From JAKACA01 sp963769255 (lineage in GTDB: Bacteria; Actinomycetota; Acidimicrobiia; Acidimicrobiales; Bog-793): 64,000 bases of DNA. The translations under genes and the position numbers were made by a program. Under the pieces are notes generated by a model. The model worked only from the letters and a program-made list of their open reading frames with translations, was not told the DNA's origin and made no database searches. The DNA lies in the NCBI GenBank assembly GCA_963769255.1, contig CAVYKV010000001.1, positions 372,001-436,000 on the forward strand. Direction: 5' to 3'. Below, piece after piece: positions 25,859 through 34,370 of the stretch (the stretch's first letter is position 1; every line of letters starts with the position of its first letter).

Positions 25859-26334
25859 GCGAGGACACGGCGCAGCAGGCCGAAGCGGTCGCCACCCCTG
25901 AGCTCGCCGCTGAAGCGGAGAACGTCGAGGTCGTCGACGCCGTCGAGCATCCAGCCAAGGTCCTCCGCATCGGCTCGATGATCAAGCAGCTCCTCGACGA
26001 GGTCCGGCAGGCGCCCCTCGACTCTGCCAGCCGGGCGCGCATGAAGGACATCTACGAGACGTCCGTACGCGAGCTGGCGACCGGGCTCTCACCCGACCTG
26101 GCCTCCGAGCTCGATCGCCTCGCTCTGCCCTTTGACTCCGCCATCCCGAGCGAGGCCGAGCTGCGCGTCGCCCAGGCGCAGCTCGTCGGCTGGCTGGAGG
26201 GCCTCTTCCACGGCATCCAGGCGACCTTGTTCGCACAGCAGATGGCGGCCCGCAGCCAACTCGAAGAGATGCGGCAGCGGTCCCTCGGCCCCGGCAACCC
26301 CGAACAGCCGACCCGCACCGGCTCCTACCTCTGA
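25855..26334 (+). CDS. bpa: bacterial proteasome activator Bpa (PafE)
   Basis: A protein of about 159 residues starting at TTG 25855. The core is nearly the same as mycobacterial Bpa/PafE: HPAKVLRIGSMIKQLLDEVR, SIRELATG-like SVRELATGLSPDLASELDRL and AQAQLVGWLEGLFHGIQATL, then FAQQMAARSQLEEMRQ. Bpa forms a dodecameric ATP-independent ring that opens the 20S proteasome gate. The C-terminus ends GSYL, matching the mycobacterial GQYL gate-opening tail. The proteasome core genes are not in this window but must exist elsewhere if this is functional. The N-terminal 25 residues are acidic and variable, as in the family. Confidence 0.95.
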   Translation: MSEDTAQQAEAVATPELAAEAENVEVVDAVEHPAKVLRIGSMIKQLLDEVRQAPLDSASRARMKDIYETSVRELATGLSPDLASELDRLALPFDSAIPSEAELRVAQAQLVGWLEGLFHGIQATLFAQQMAARSQLEEMRQRSLGPGNPEQPTRTGSYL

Positions 26335-26490
26335 TCGCAGGCTCGCGCCCGCCTCCTCGCCCCGCCCAGGCCGCCGGCACGCGGTGCCTCCTGCTCGCGA
26401 TCTTCTTGCGCCCTGACCACACGGCACCCTCGGGCGCGCCGGTCGCCACCGCGCTATCGTCGGCGGGAGGCCGAATGACAAGCGTGTAAC

Positions 26491-26525
26491 TCGTCCACAG
26501 CAGGGGACAAACCTTGTGGACAAGG
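26491..26525. promoter_or_regulatory. pair of DnaA-box-like sites upstream of dnaE
   Basis: TCGTCCACA at 26491-26499 on the plus strand and TTGTCCACA on the minus strand (complement of 26515-26523) face each other just upstream of the dnaE GTG. TTGTCCACA is the strong DnaA box in actinobacteria. The second site lies inside an inverted repeat, CCTTG-TGGA-CAAGG, at 26512-26525. The surrounding 200 bases have no further boxes and no AT-rich unwinding region. Confidence 0.55.
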
Positions 26526-26536
26526 GGTGATCGAGC

Positions 26537-29500
26537 GTGGATGTCGAGACGAGAAGGGCGTCCTTCGCCCATCTCCACACGCATACCGAGTACTCGATGC
26601 TCGATGGTGCCTCGCGGATTCGCGACGTCGTTGCGGCGGCTGCCGCTGATGGCCAGCCGGCGCTTGCCATCACCGACCACGGCAACATGTACGGCGTCCT
26701 CGACTTCTACAAGGAGTGCCGCAAGCAGGGACTCACCCCCATCATCGGGACGGAGGCCTACATGGCGGCCTCGTCCCGGCACGAGCGCCCGGTGCGGCGA
26801 GGGCGCATGGACGACACAGGCGGCGACGACGCCCGTGGCGAGAAGCTCTACTACCACCTCACCCTCCTGGCCGAGACGACGGCCGGCTACCGCAACCTCG
26901 TCAAGCTGTCCTCGGCGGCGTACCTGGAGGGCTACTACTACAAGCCGCGGGTCGACTGGGAGCTCCTCGAGGCCCACCACGACGGCCTCATCGCCACGAC
27001 AGGATGCCTGGGCGGGGTCGTCCTGCAGGCCCTCCTCAACGGCGACGCCGCCAAAGGTCGGGAGCTCGCCGCCCGCCTGCAGGACATCTTCGGCCGTGAG
27101 CAGCTGTTCGTGGAGCTGCAGGACCACGGCCTCGCCGACCAGCGGCGCACCAACCCGATGCTCGTGGAGATCGCCCGCGCCATCGGTGCGCCCCTCGTGG
27201 CGACGAACGACAGCCACTACTGCCGGCGCAGCGACGCGGAGGCCCACGACGCCCTCCTGTGCGTGCAGACCGGAGCGGCCCGTGACGACCCGAACCGGTT
27301 CAAGTTCGAGGGCACCGAGCACTACCTGAAGTCCGCCGCCGAGATGCGGGAGCTGTTCTCCGAGATGCCGGAGGCCTGCGACAACACGCTGTGGATCGCC
27401 GAGCGAGCCGCCGTCGAGATCGAGCTCGGCCGGCCGAGCCTCCCGAAGTTCCCGCTGCCCGACCAGTTTGCCTCGGTAGGCGCCTCCTACGAGGAGTCGG
27501 CCGCCGCCTACCTGCGCCACCTCACCTACGAGGGCGCCCACGGCCGCTACGGCGAGGTGCTGCCCGCTGCCGTCCTCGAGCGCCTGGAGTTCGAGCTGAA
27601 GGTCATCTCGGACATGGGTTTCGCCGCCTACTTCCTCGTCGTCTGGGACCTCATCGCCTACGCCCGTTCGCACGGGATCCGCGTCGGCCCGGGCCGCGGT
27701 TCGGCCGCCGGCTGTTGCGTCGCCTACTGCCTGCGCATCGTCGACCTCGATCCCATCCGCTACGACCTGCTGTTCGAGCGCTTCCTCAACCCAGGCCGCA
27801 AGCAGATGCCGGATATCGACATGGACTTCGACGAGCGCCGCCGGGGCGAGATGATCCGCTACGCCGCCGAGCGCTACGGCGCCGACCATGTTGCCCAGAT
27901 CATCACGTTCTCCACGATCAAGGCCCGGGCGGCCGTCCGGGACGCCGCTCGCGTGCTCGGCAAGCCCTACGTCGTCGGCGACCGCATCGCCAAGGCGATG
28001 CCCCCGCTCGTCATGGGACGGGACACGCCCCTTGCGGCCTGCCTCGAGAGGCTGGAGGGACACGAGGACGGCTACACCTCGGCGAAGGATTTGCGCGATC
28101 TCTACGAGATGGACCCCGAAGCAAAGCAGGTCATCGACGTCGCCAAGGGGCTCGAGAACCTCCGCCGCCAGGACGGCATCCACGCCGCCGCCGTCGTCAT
28201 CACCGACGAGCCGCTCACCGAGTACCTGCCCGTGCAGCGCAAGCCGGAGCCCGGGCAGGATCCCGGCCAAGCCCCCATCGTCACGCAGTACGAGATGCAC
28301 GGCGTGGAGGACCTCGGCCTCCTCAAGATGGACTTCCTCGGCCTGCGCAACCTCTCGGTCATCGAGACGGCCCTCGACCTCATCGCCGAGAACACGGGCT
28401 CGCGGCCCGACATCGACGCCGTCGCCCTCGACGACGAGGCGACCTTCGAGATGCTGCGCCGTGCCGAGACGATCGGTGTCTTCCAGCTCGAAGGTGGCGC
28501 CATGCGCCAGACGCTTCGCTCACTCGCTCCGACGTCCTTCGACGACGTGGCCGCCCTCGTCGCTCTCTACCGACCGGGCCCGATGGCCGCCAACATGCAC
28601 CGTGACTATCCCGAGCTGAAGAACCATCGCAAGGCGCTCACCTACCTGCACCCCGACCTCGAGCCCATCCTCGGCGACACCTACGGCCTCATGCTGTACC
28701 AGGAGTCGGTGATGCGGGTGGCTCAGCACTTCGCCGGCTACAGCCTCGAAGAGGCGGACAACCTCCGAAAGGCCTGCGGCAAGAAGATCCGCTCCCTCAT
28801 CGCCGCCGAACGCGGGAAGTTCGTGGCCGGCTGCGTCACCCAGGGCTACGAGGAGAAGATCGGTACCGAGCTCTTCGACATCATCGAGCCGTTCGCCGAC
28901 TACGCCTTCAACAAGGCGCACTCCTACGGCTACGGGCTCGTCGCCTACCAGACGGCCTGGTTGAAGGCGAACCATCCCGTCGAGTACCTCGCCGCCCTCC
29001 TCTCCTCGGTGAAGGACGACAAGGACAAGACGGCCGTCTACCTCTCCGAGTGCCGCACCCTCGGCATCGAAGTGCGCGTGCCGGACATCAACACATCGGT
29101 GTCGCAGTTCTCGGCCCTGGCGGCCGACCGCGTCATCGTCTTCGGCCTCTCCGCCGTTCGCAACGTCGGGGAGGCCATCGTCGAGCTCGTCGTCGCCGAG
29201 CGGGACGCCAACGGTCCCTTCGCCGACTTCTACGACTTCTGCAAGCGGGTGGACCCGAGCGCCCTCAACAAGCGGGCCGTCGAGTCGCTCGCCAAGGCGG
29301 GCGCCTTCGACTCCTGCGGCCACCCCCGCCAGGGCCTCTGCCTCGTCTTCGAGGACATCGTCGACCGCACGCTGGCCCGCCGGCGCGAAGAGGACCTCGG
29401 CATCTCGACCCTGTTCTCCCTCCTCGAGGAGGAGGACGCCGCCTCCGGCACCCCGAGCTTCGACGACGTGCGCGTCCCCATCCCCGAGACCGAGTTCGGC

Positions 29501-30154
29501 AAGAACGACCGCCTTGCCTTCGAGAAGGAGATGCTCGGCCTCTACGTGAGCGACCACCCGTTGCGCGGCCTCGAGGCCGCCCTCCAACGGGTTGCACCGC
29601 ACTCGATCCGCGACCTCCTCGACAACGAAGCCGCCCCGACCGGGGCGTCGATGGACGGGGGACCGGTGACGGTGGGTTTCGTCACGACCGGCGGAGTCGT
29701 CACGACCCTCTCCCGCCGCTACACGCGGCGAGGCGATCTGATGGCGACCTTCGTGCTGGAGGACCTCGACGCCGCCATCGAGGTCATGATGTTCCCGAAG
29801 ACGATGATCGAGTACGGGGGGCTCCTCGAGGAGGACTCCATCGTCGTGGTGAGGGGCCGCATCGACAACCGCGACGAACAGCCGAAGCTCGTCGCCTCCG
29901 AGGTCAGCCGTCCGATCCTCGTCTCCGCCGACCCGGGGTCGCCCATCGAGGTGACGCTGCCCGTCTACCAGCTCACCGACTCGATGGTGCAGCGCCTCCG
30001 CGAGCTCGTGGCGGAGCACCCCGGCCGCTCGCCCGTGCACGTGAAGCTCGGCGACAAGGTGCTCCGGCTCCCTCCCCAGTTCAACGTCGACCCCCGTGGG
30101 GGGTTCATGGGGGCGGTGAAGGAGCTGTTCGGCACCCGCGCGGTGCTCTCCTGA
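26537..30154 (+). CDS. dnaE: DNA polymerase III alpha subunit (replicative)
   Basis: A 1205-residue C-family polymerase. The N-terminal PHP domain is FAHLHTHTEYSMLDGASRI with AITDHGNMYG. The palm has the GRGSAAGC motif and the catalytic carboxylates of PDIDMDFDERRR (about residues 425-433). Also visible are ALYRPGPMA, AFNKAHSYGYGLVAYQTAWLK, the helix-hairpin-helix region around PSALNKRAVESLAKAGAFDS, and the C-terminal OB fold (RRYTRRGDLMATFVLEDLDA). Length and sequence fit the main replicative DnaE1 type rather than the error-prone DnaE2. The GTG start at 26537 precedes the PHP domain by about 10 residues. DnaA-like boxes sit directly upstream. Confidence 0.97.
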   Translation: MDVETRRASFAHLHTHTEYSMLDGASRIRDVVAAAAADGQPALAITDHGNMYGVLDFYKECRKQGLTPIIGTEAYMAASSRHERPVRRGRMDDTGGDDARGEKLYYHLTLLAETTAGYRNLVKLSSAAYLEGYYYKPRVDWELLEAHHDGLIATTGCLGGVVLQALLNGDAAKGRELAARLQDIFGREQLFVELQDHGLADQRRTNPMLVEIARAIGAPLVATNDSHYCRRSDAEAHDALLCVQTGAARDDPNRFKFEGTEHYLKSAAEMRELFSEMPEACDNTLWIAERAAVEIELGRPSLPKFPLPDQFASVGASYEESAAAYLRHLTYEGAHGRYGEVLPAAVLERLEFELKVISDMGFAAYFLVVWDLIAYARSHGIRVGPGRGSAAGCCVAYCLRIVDLDPIRYDLLFERFLNPGRKQMPDIDMDFDERRRGEMIRYAAERYGADHVAQIITFSTIKARAAVRDAARVLGKPYVVGDRIAKAMPPLVMGRDTPLAACLERLEGHEDGYTSAKDLRDLYEMDPEAKQVIDVAKGLENLRRQDGIHAAAVVITDEPLTEYLPVQRKPEPGQDPGQAPIVTQYEMHGVEDLGLLKMDFLGLRNLSVIETALDLIAENTGSRPDIDAVALDDEATFEMLRRAETIGVFQLEGGAMRQTLRSLAPTSFDDVAALVALYRPGPMAANMHRDYPELKNHRKALTYLHPDLEPILGDTYGLMLYQESVMRVAQHFAGYSLEEADNLRKACGKKIRSLIAAERGKFVAGCVTQGYEEKIGTELFDIIEPFADYAFNKAHSYGYGLVAYQTAWLKANHPVEYLAALLSSVKDDKDKTAVYLSECRTLGIEVRVPDINTSVSQFSALAADRVIVFGLSAVRNVGEAIVELVVAERDANGPFADFYDFCKRVDPSALNKRAVESLAKAGAFDSCGHPRQGLCLVFEDIVDRTLARRREEDLGISTLFSLLEEEDAASGTPSFDDVRVPIPETEFGKNDRLAFEKEMLGLYVSDHPLRGLEAALQRVAPHSIRDLLDNEAAPTGASMDGGPVTVGFVTTGGVVTTLSRRYTRRGDLMATFVLEDLDAAIEVMMFPKTMIEYGGLLEEDSIVVVRGRIDNRDEQPKLVASEVSRPILVSADPGSPIEVTLPVYQLTDSMVQRLRELVAEHPGRSPVHVKLGDKVLRLPPQFNVDPRGGFMGAVKELFGTRAVLS

Positions 30155-30353
30155 GGCCGATCTGCACGAATTGGCCCCTCGCTTGGCAGGGCGCTTCGGC
30201 AATCCCGTAGACTGTGAGGAGTCCGGGGGGGTGAACACCGAATCCCTTCCGGGCCCCGGCGGGGCGGCGCCCTCGAGCGCATCGGCGCACGAGTGGCCGA
30301 CGTCCCCGTAGGGCCGTTGGTTCAGGCGCGACGTACGGGAGCACGACGAGGAT

Positions 30354-31034
30354 ATGACGAACGCCCTCGAGGTCGTCACGAAGGATTGCACGGCGCTCAC
30401 GGACTCGGAGCTGTCCGAGATGGCGGATCTCTCCGCCGGCTCACGGGCTCCCTGGGAGGTCGGCTTCCTGTCCAAGCAGCGTGAGGAGTGGGTGCTCGTC
30501 ACCCATGTACGGGAGGACGGCAAGCTGCGCGGCTATTCCCTCTCCACCTTGGAGCGGATCGGCGGCACTCCCAGCCTGCTCGTAGGCCTCGCCGCCTTCA
30601 CGCGGACCCGCTCGGCGGGGCCGGCGCTCGATGCCGTGATGCGCGACCTCTACCGGCGCTCCGTCCTCGCTTTCCCGGACGAGGACGTGCTGGTGGGCAC
30701 GCGTTTCGCCCGGCCCTCCGGCTACGCCGCCTTCGCAGGACTGGAGGACATCGTCCCCCGCCCCGAGCACAAGGCGAGCGGCGAGGAGCGGGCCTGGGGC
30801 CGCCGCCTGGCGAAGCGGTTCGGCGCCGAGAACCATCTGGACGACCGCAGCGCCGTCATCCGGGGCGACGGCGACCTCAGCGGTCTGCTCGACTTCGACC
30901 CGAGCAAGCCCGTGCGGGTAGCCGCCGGCTACGAGGCGTGCTTCGAGCCCCTCGACGAGCCTCGGCACGACACGATCGTGGCTTTCGGCTGGGCGATGGC
31001 GGAGGCGCTGGCGGCGGGGTCGCTCCCGAGCTGA
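30354..31034 (+). CDS. hypothetical protein
   Basis: A 226-residue soluble protein that I cannot assign with confidence. Residues 20-110 alternate strands and helices (WEVGFLSKQREEWVLVTHVR, GKLRGYSLSTLERIGGTPSL, LDAVMRDLYRRSVLAFPDED) in a pattern compatible with an acetyltransferase-like fold, but no acetyl-CoA pyrophosphate loop is clear. The C-terminal part has DLSGLLDFDPSKPVRVAAGY. A possible promoter (TTGGCA at 30183, TAGACT at 30208, spacing 19) lies in the 199-base gap after dnaE. Function unknown. Confidence 0.6.
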   Translation: MTNALEVVTKDCTALTDSELSEMADLSAGSRAPWEVGFLSKQREEWVLVTHVREDGKLRGYSLSTLERIGGTPSLLVGLAAFTRTRSAGPALDAVMRDLYRRSVLAFPDEDVLVGTRFARPSGYAAFAGLEDIVPRPEHKASGEERAWGRRLAKRFGAENHLDDRSAVIRGDGDLSGLLDFDPSKPVRVAAGYEACFEPLDEPRHDTIVAFGWAMAEALAAGSLPS

Positions 31035-31126
31035 GCATGGTCGGTCCCTCGCGCGAGCGGGGCCGAGGCACACTGAGGCGGGGCAGGTCCATCCACCTTT
31101 GCAGTCGCGGTCCGGGCAACACTGTC

Positions 31127-31141
31127 AGGTCGTGACGACCT
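31127..31141. promoter_or_regulatory. perfect 15-base palindrome before the patatin gene
   Basis: AGGTCGTGACGACCT is symmetric around its central G and ends one base before the GTG start of the patatin gene at 31143. Such a position would let a bound repressor block transcription, or a hairpin block ribosome access. It could also be chance in GC-rich sequence. Confidence 0.3.
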
Positions 31142-31142
31142 C

Positions 31143-32075
31143 GTGAAGCTCGCGCTCGTGCTCGGGGCTGGTGGCCTCGTGGGCATCGCCCATCACGCCG
31201 GTGTCGTCTGCGCCCTCGCCGACGAGCTCGGATTCGACGAGGAGCACGCCGATCTCGTCATCGGGACGTCGGCGGGCAGCGCCATCGCCGCCTACCTGCG
31301 GAGCGGGTGGTCTCCGGAGGCGCTGCTCGCCCGCACGGCCGACCTGCACGAGGCGGCGCCCGGCCCGATCGGGGGCGGGCCGCTCGATCTCCTCCGCCAC
31401 GGCATCGGGTCCGCCTACGTCGTCGCCCGAGCCACCGTGCGGGTCCCCTCGCTGCTCTCGCTGCCGCCGATGCCGCTGCTGCGGCGGGCCTTCCCGGCCG
31501 GCGTCGCCACGATGGGCAAGGGTCCGAGCATCCTCGAGCGTGAGCTCCCGAGGACGTGGCCCGAGCGCCCGCTCTGGCTCGCCACCTACGACCTCGTGAG
31601 CCGCCGGCGCGTGGTGCTCGGGCGCGCCGGTGAGCCGTACGTGGCGATGTCGACGGCCGTGCGGGCTTCCTGCGCCATCCCGGGCGTCTACCCGCCGGTG
31701 CGGGCGGCCGACGGCGTCCTCGTCGACGGCGGGGCGTGGTCGCTCACGAACCTCGACCTCGCGAGCCTCGCCGGCTGCGACACGGTGCTGTGCGTGGCGC
31801 CCATGTCCTTCGATCCCGCCCGCCCACCCGAGCCGCGCGACCGCGTCATCCGTGAAGTGTCGACCCGGGCGCTCGTGCGGGCGACGGACCGGCTGAGCCG
31901 GCAGGGCATTCGGGTGGTCACCCTCGCCCCCGGGCCGCGGGAGGTGGCGGCGCAGGGCATGAACCTCATGCGCTCGAACGGGCTGGAGGACGTCGCCGAC
32001 GTCGCCTACGGGGAGACGGTGGCACACCTGCGTCGCCTCAAGCGGCGGCGCCGATCACGCGGGGCGGCCGCCTGA
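31143..32075 (+). CDS. patatin-like phospholipase
   Basis: A 310-residue patatin-fold acyl hydrolase with the complete Ser-Asp dyad. The oxyanion loop is LVLGAGGLVGIAHHAGVV, the nucleophile Ser is in VIGTSAGSA (about residue 44), and the catalytic Asp is in VLVDGGAWS (about 195). It would release fatty acids from phospholipids or related lipids. No signal peptide is seen, so it is cytoplasmic or peripheral. The C-terminus is a basic KRRRRSRG tail that might contact membranes. Convergent with the next gene. Confidence 0.88.
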   Translation: MKLALVLGAGGLVGIAHHAGVVCALADELGFDEEHADLVIGTSAGSAIAAYLRSGWSPEALLARTADLHEAAPGPIGGGPLDLLRHGIGSAYVVARATVRVPSLLSLPPMPLLRRAFPAGVATMGKGPSILERELPRTWPERPLWLATYDLVSRRRVVLGRAGEPYVAMSTAVRASCAIPGVYPPVRAADGVLVDGGAWSLTNLDLASLAGCDTVLCVAPMSFDPARPPEPRDRVIREVSTRALVRATDRLSRQGIRVVTLAPGPREVAAQGMNLMRSNGLEDVADVAYGETVAHLRRLKRRRRSRGAAA

Positions 32076-32132
32076 GCTCGCCTTGCCGCCGGCGTTGTAC
32101 CGCCGGCGTGGTGAGCAGTTCCGTTCTCCCGG

Positions 32133-33449
32133 TCAGACGGCCGTGGGGGACACCGCCGAGAGGTCGTCCGTGACGGGGGAGGGTGGGCGGTGGGCCTGCA
32201 GCCGCCATTCCCCGACGACCGAAGCCGTGCAGGCGGCGACGTTGGCGAGGAAGGGGATGCTGACGGGCAGCGACGAGGTCCACGGCGTGGCGGTGCCGTC
32301 CGTCGGCCAGAGCTTGAGGTTGACGACCCACCACACGGCGAGCAGGCCGGCGACGAGCAACGCCGTCGGGTTCTCTCTCCCTGCCCGGAACGCCCGAGCG
32401 GCCCAGAGCCACACGATCGGGACGAGGTACACCGCGTAGTACTCGTGGGAGGCCGGCAGCAGGAGGATGGCACAGCCGAGGACGTTCCAGGTCACGAGCT
32501 CGGACGTCGTCGTCCTCTTCAGGCTGACCCAGAGCAGCCATCCCACCAGGCCGGCGAGGAGGACCGTGGTGACGATCTGCAACTCGGGGGAGCTGGCGAG
32601 CGCCTGCGCCGTTCCCGTCGCCGAGTACCAGAGGCGGGGGATGCCCCATACCGAGTAGCTGAAGCTTCGTTGCGAGCCGGCGCCGAGCACCCGCCCGATC
32701 ATCTGTCCGGCGCCGCTGAGGCGGCCGAAGGCGACGGAGGACGCCAAGCCGGCGACGACGACGGCGACCGCGGGGGCGGCGGCGCGGAGGCGGTGGCGCG
32801 CCCCGTGGCCGAGGGAGCCCACGACGGCGAGGACGGGCCAGAGCTTGAGCGCACCGGCGAGACCGACGACGCCGCTGCCGCTGCCGGCGTGCCGGTGGTG
32901 CCGCAGCCAGGCTGCCACGCAGAGGAGCGCCACGATGAACAGGTCGGCTTGGCCGAGCTCGAGGTCCCGCGTCACGGGTGCGAGGAAGTACGCCGTGTTG
33001 ACGGCGACGGCGAAGAAGACCGGCGGTCGCCAGTCGCGAAGGCGCGCCGTCGTCGTGGCGGTGATGCAGGCCCCGGCCAGGGCGACGGCGCCGAGGGAGG
33101 CGACCGTCCAGAGGCGGAACACGACATCGAGCGAGAGATGGCTGAACGGCGCCAGGGCGATGGCCAGAAGTGGCGTGTAGACGTACCCCTTGGAGGGGCT
33201 CGCCACGAGGTACGGGCTGCGGCCGGCGGCGACGAACCGGGCCGCCCGAAGGAAGATGGAGAGGTCGATCGGGTCGGCGTGGGCGATCACGGAGTGGTAG
33301 CGCGTGTAGGCGACGATGGCCGTGACGACGGCCGCCCCGAGCCTGAGGGCCGTCACGATGTAGCCGGCCAACGGCCGCTCGGCCGGGGAGGTCTCGTCCG
33401 AGGGCCGGTCGGTGTCCCGTGGCGCGTCGGCAACCGCGAGGGTCCTCAC
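32133..33449 (-). CDS. GT87-type membrane glycosyltransferase (DUF2029)
   Basis: A 438-residue polytopic protein with about ten transmembrane helices. It has the arrangement of polyprenyl-phosphate-mannose-dependent alpha-mannosyltransferases: DPIDLSIFLRAARFVAAGRS, YVYTPLLAIALAPFS, an RDLELGQADLFIVALL motif after the third to fourth helix, AGALKLWPVLAVVG, and LPASHEYYAVYLVPIVWLW. In Corynebacteriales relatives act in lipomannan/lipoarabinomannan or arabinogalactan assembly. The acidic pair after the first helix (HADPIDLS) suits the catalytic site. Cell-envelope glycan synthesis is inferred. Confidence 0.82.
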   Translation of the reverse strand: MRTLAVADAPRDTDRPSDETSPAERPLAGYIVTALRLGAAVVTAIVAYTRYHSVIAHADPIDLSIFLRAARFVAAGRSPYLVASPSKGYVYTPLLAIALAPFSHLSLDVVFRLWTVASLGAVALAGACITATTTARLRDWRPPVFFAVAVNTAYFLAPVTRDLELGQADLFIVALLCVAAWLRHHRHAGSGSGVVGLAGALKLWPVLAVVGSLGHGARHRLRAAAPAVAVVVAGLASSVAFGRLSGAGQMIGRVLGAGSQRSFSYSVWGIPRLWYSATGTAQALASSPELQIVTTVLLAGLVGWLLWVSLKRTTTSELVTWNVLGCAILLLPASHEYYAVYLVPIVWLWAARAFRAGRENPTALLVAGLLAVWWVVNLKLWPTDGTATPWTSSLPVSIPFLANVAACTASVVGEWRLQAHRPPSPVTDDLSAVSPTAV

Positions 33450-33514
33450 CCTCCTTCTCTCGACATATCGGGGCTCTCACTTGAGCCCTTGGGACGTTGC
33501 GCTCCGATGGTGGC

Positions 33515-34318
33515 TCAGCTTCGCCGGCGTGCGAGCGGCAGCGTGCCGAGCACGACTTTCGGCACCTGGCCGCGGTAGGGCGGTCCGAGGGCCACGACGA
33601 GGAGACGGGCACCGTGGCCGGTGGCGGTGGCGTCCGGCGCGGCGTGTTCGGCGCACGGCATCGTGTGGCGCCGCCCCCCCAGGCTGAATTGGCACCAGGG
33701 GCCGGACGGCCCGACGCCGAAGCGCGGCCTTGCCTCCGGCGCCACGATGACGACGGACGGCCGCGTCCCGTCGAGGTCACCGTACGAGATGGACGGCCCG
33801 AGGGTCCCGAGCAAGGGCCGGTCGCTCGCCTTCGTGACGAGCCGCTGCAGCAGCTGTCGGGTCGCCCGCCTCCGCATCTCGCCCAGTTCGACGGGCGGGC
33901 GGGCGAGCACGACGGCCTCCGGGCGCGCCGGGTCGACCGGCTGCAGGTCGGGACCGAGGGTGAGCTGCACGGTCCCGAGGGCGTGTCGAGGCCAGGGGGG
34001 GCCGCCAGCCTCCTCCGGCGGAGCCTCGGCGGCGTCGTCGGCCGTACCTGGCAGGTCGTCGCCCAAGGCCGGCGTCGGTCCCGCCGGAGCTCGCAGGAGC
34101 GCCCCCGACTCGAGGTCGACGGCCACCCAGTCGGGTCCCGGCACGAGCACGAGACAACGCAGCACGGTTCCGGCTCCGGTCGCCCTCAGCTGGCCGGGGA
34201 CGAGATGGCGGGCGGCTCGTGCGCGCGTTGGACGCGCCGGGCCGCTGCGGCTCGCCTGCGTGCCCGCAGGCGCCTCGCGACCGGCCCGGGCGTGGCGAGG
34301 ACTCGACTGCCGCGTCAC
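33515..34318 (-). CDS. hypothetical protein
   Basis: Up to 267 residues. The first 40 are Arg/Ala-rich and may not be translated; the better-structured part begins near VPGQLRATGAGTVLRCLVLV. It contains DWVAVDLESGALLRAP, a variable acidic/Pro-rich segment, then PSISYGDLDGTRPSVVIVAP and CQFSLGGRRHTMPCAEH, two sets of strand-rich sequence with paired Cys. No transmembrane helix is seen. It lies downstream of, and on the same strand as, the secreted ASH-repeat gene. I do not recognise a family; the start is uncertain. Confidence 0.55.
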   Translation of the reverse strand: MTRQSSPRHARAGREAPAGTQASRSGPARPTRARAARHLVPGQLRATGAGTVLRCLVLVPGPDWVAVDLESGALLRAPAGPTPALGDDLPGTADDAAEAPPEEAGGPPWPRHALGTVQLTLGPDLQPVDPARPEAVVLARPPVELGEMRRRATRQLLQRLVTKASDRPLLGTLGPSISYGDLDGTRPSVVIVAPEARPRFGVGPSGPWCQFSLGGRRHTMPCAEHAAPDATATGHGARLLVVALGPPYRGQVPKVVLGTLPLARRRS

Positions 34319-34370
34319 CGTTGGCTGCTGTGTTCCCTTCCCCGCCGATCCCGGCGTCGCCCGGCGACGC

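Noticed and set aside
26335..26536. Possible chromosomal origin next to dnaE because of DnaA-like boxes
   Set aside because: Only two boxes, no AT-rich unwinding segment, and no dnaA, dnaN or gyrB nearby. Local regulation of dnaE is the simpler reading.
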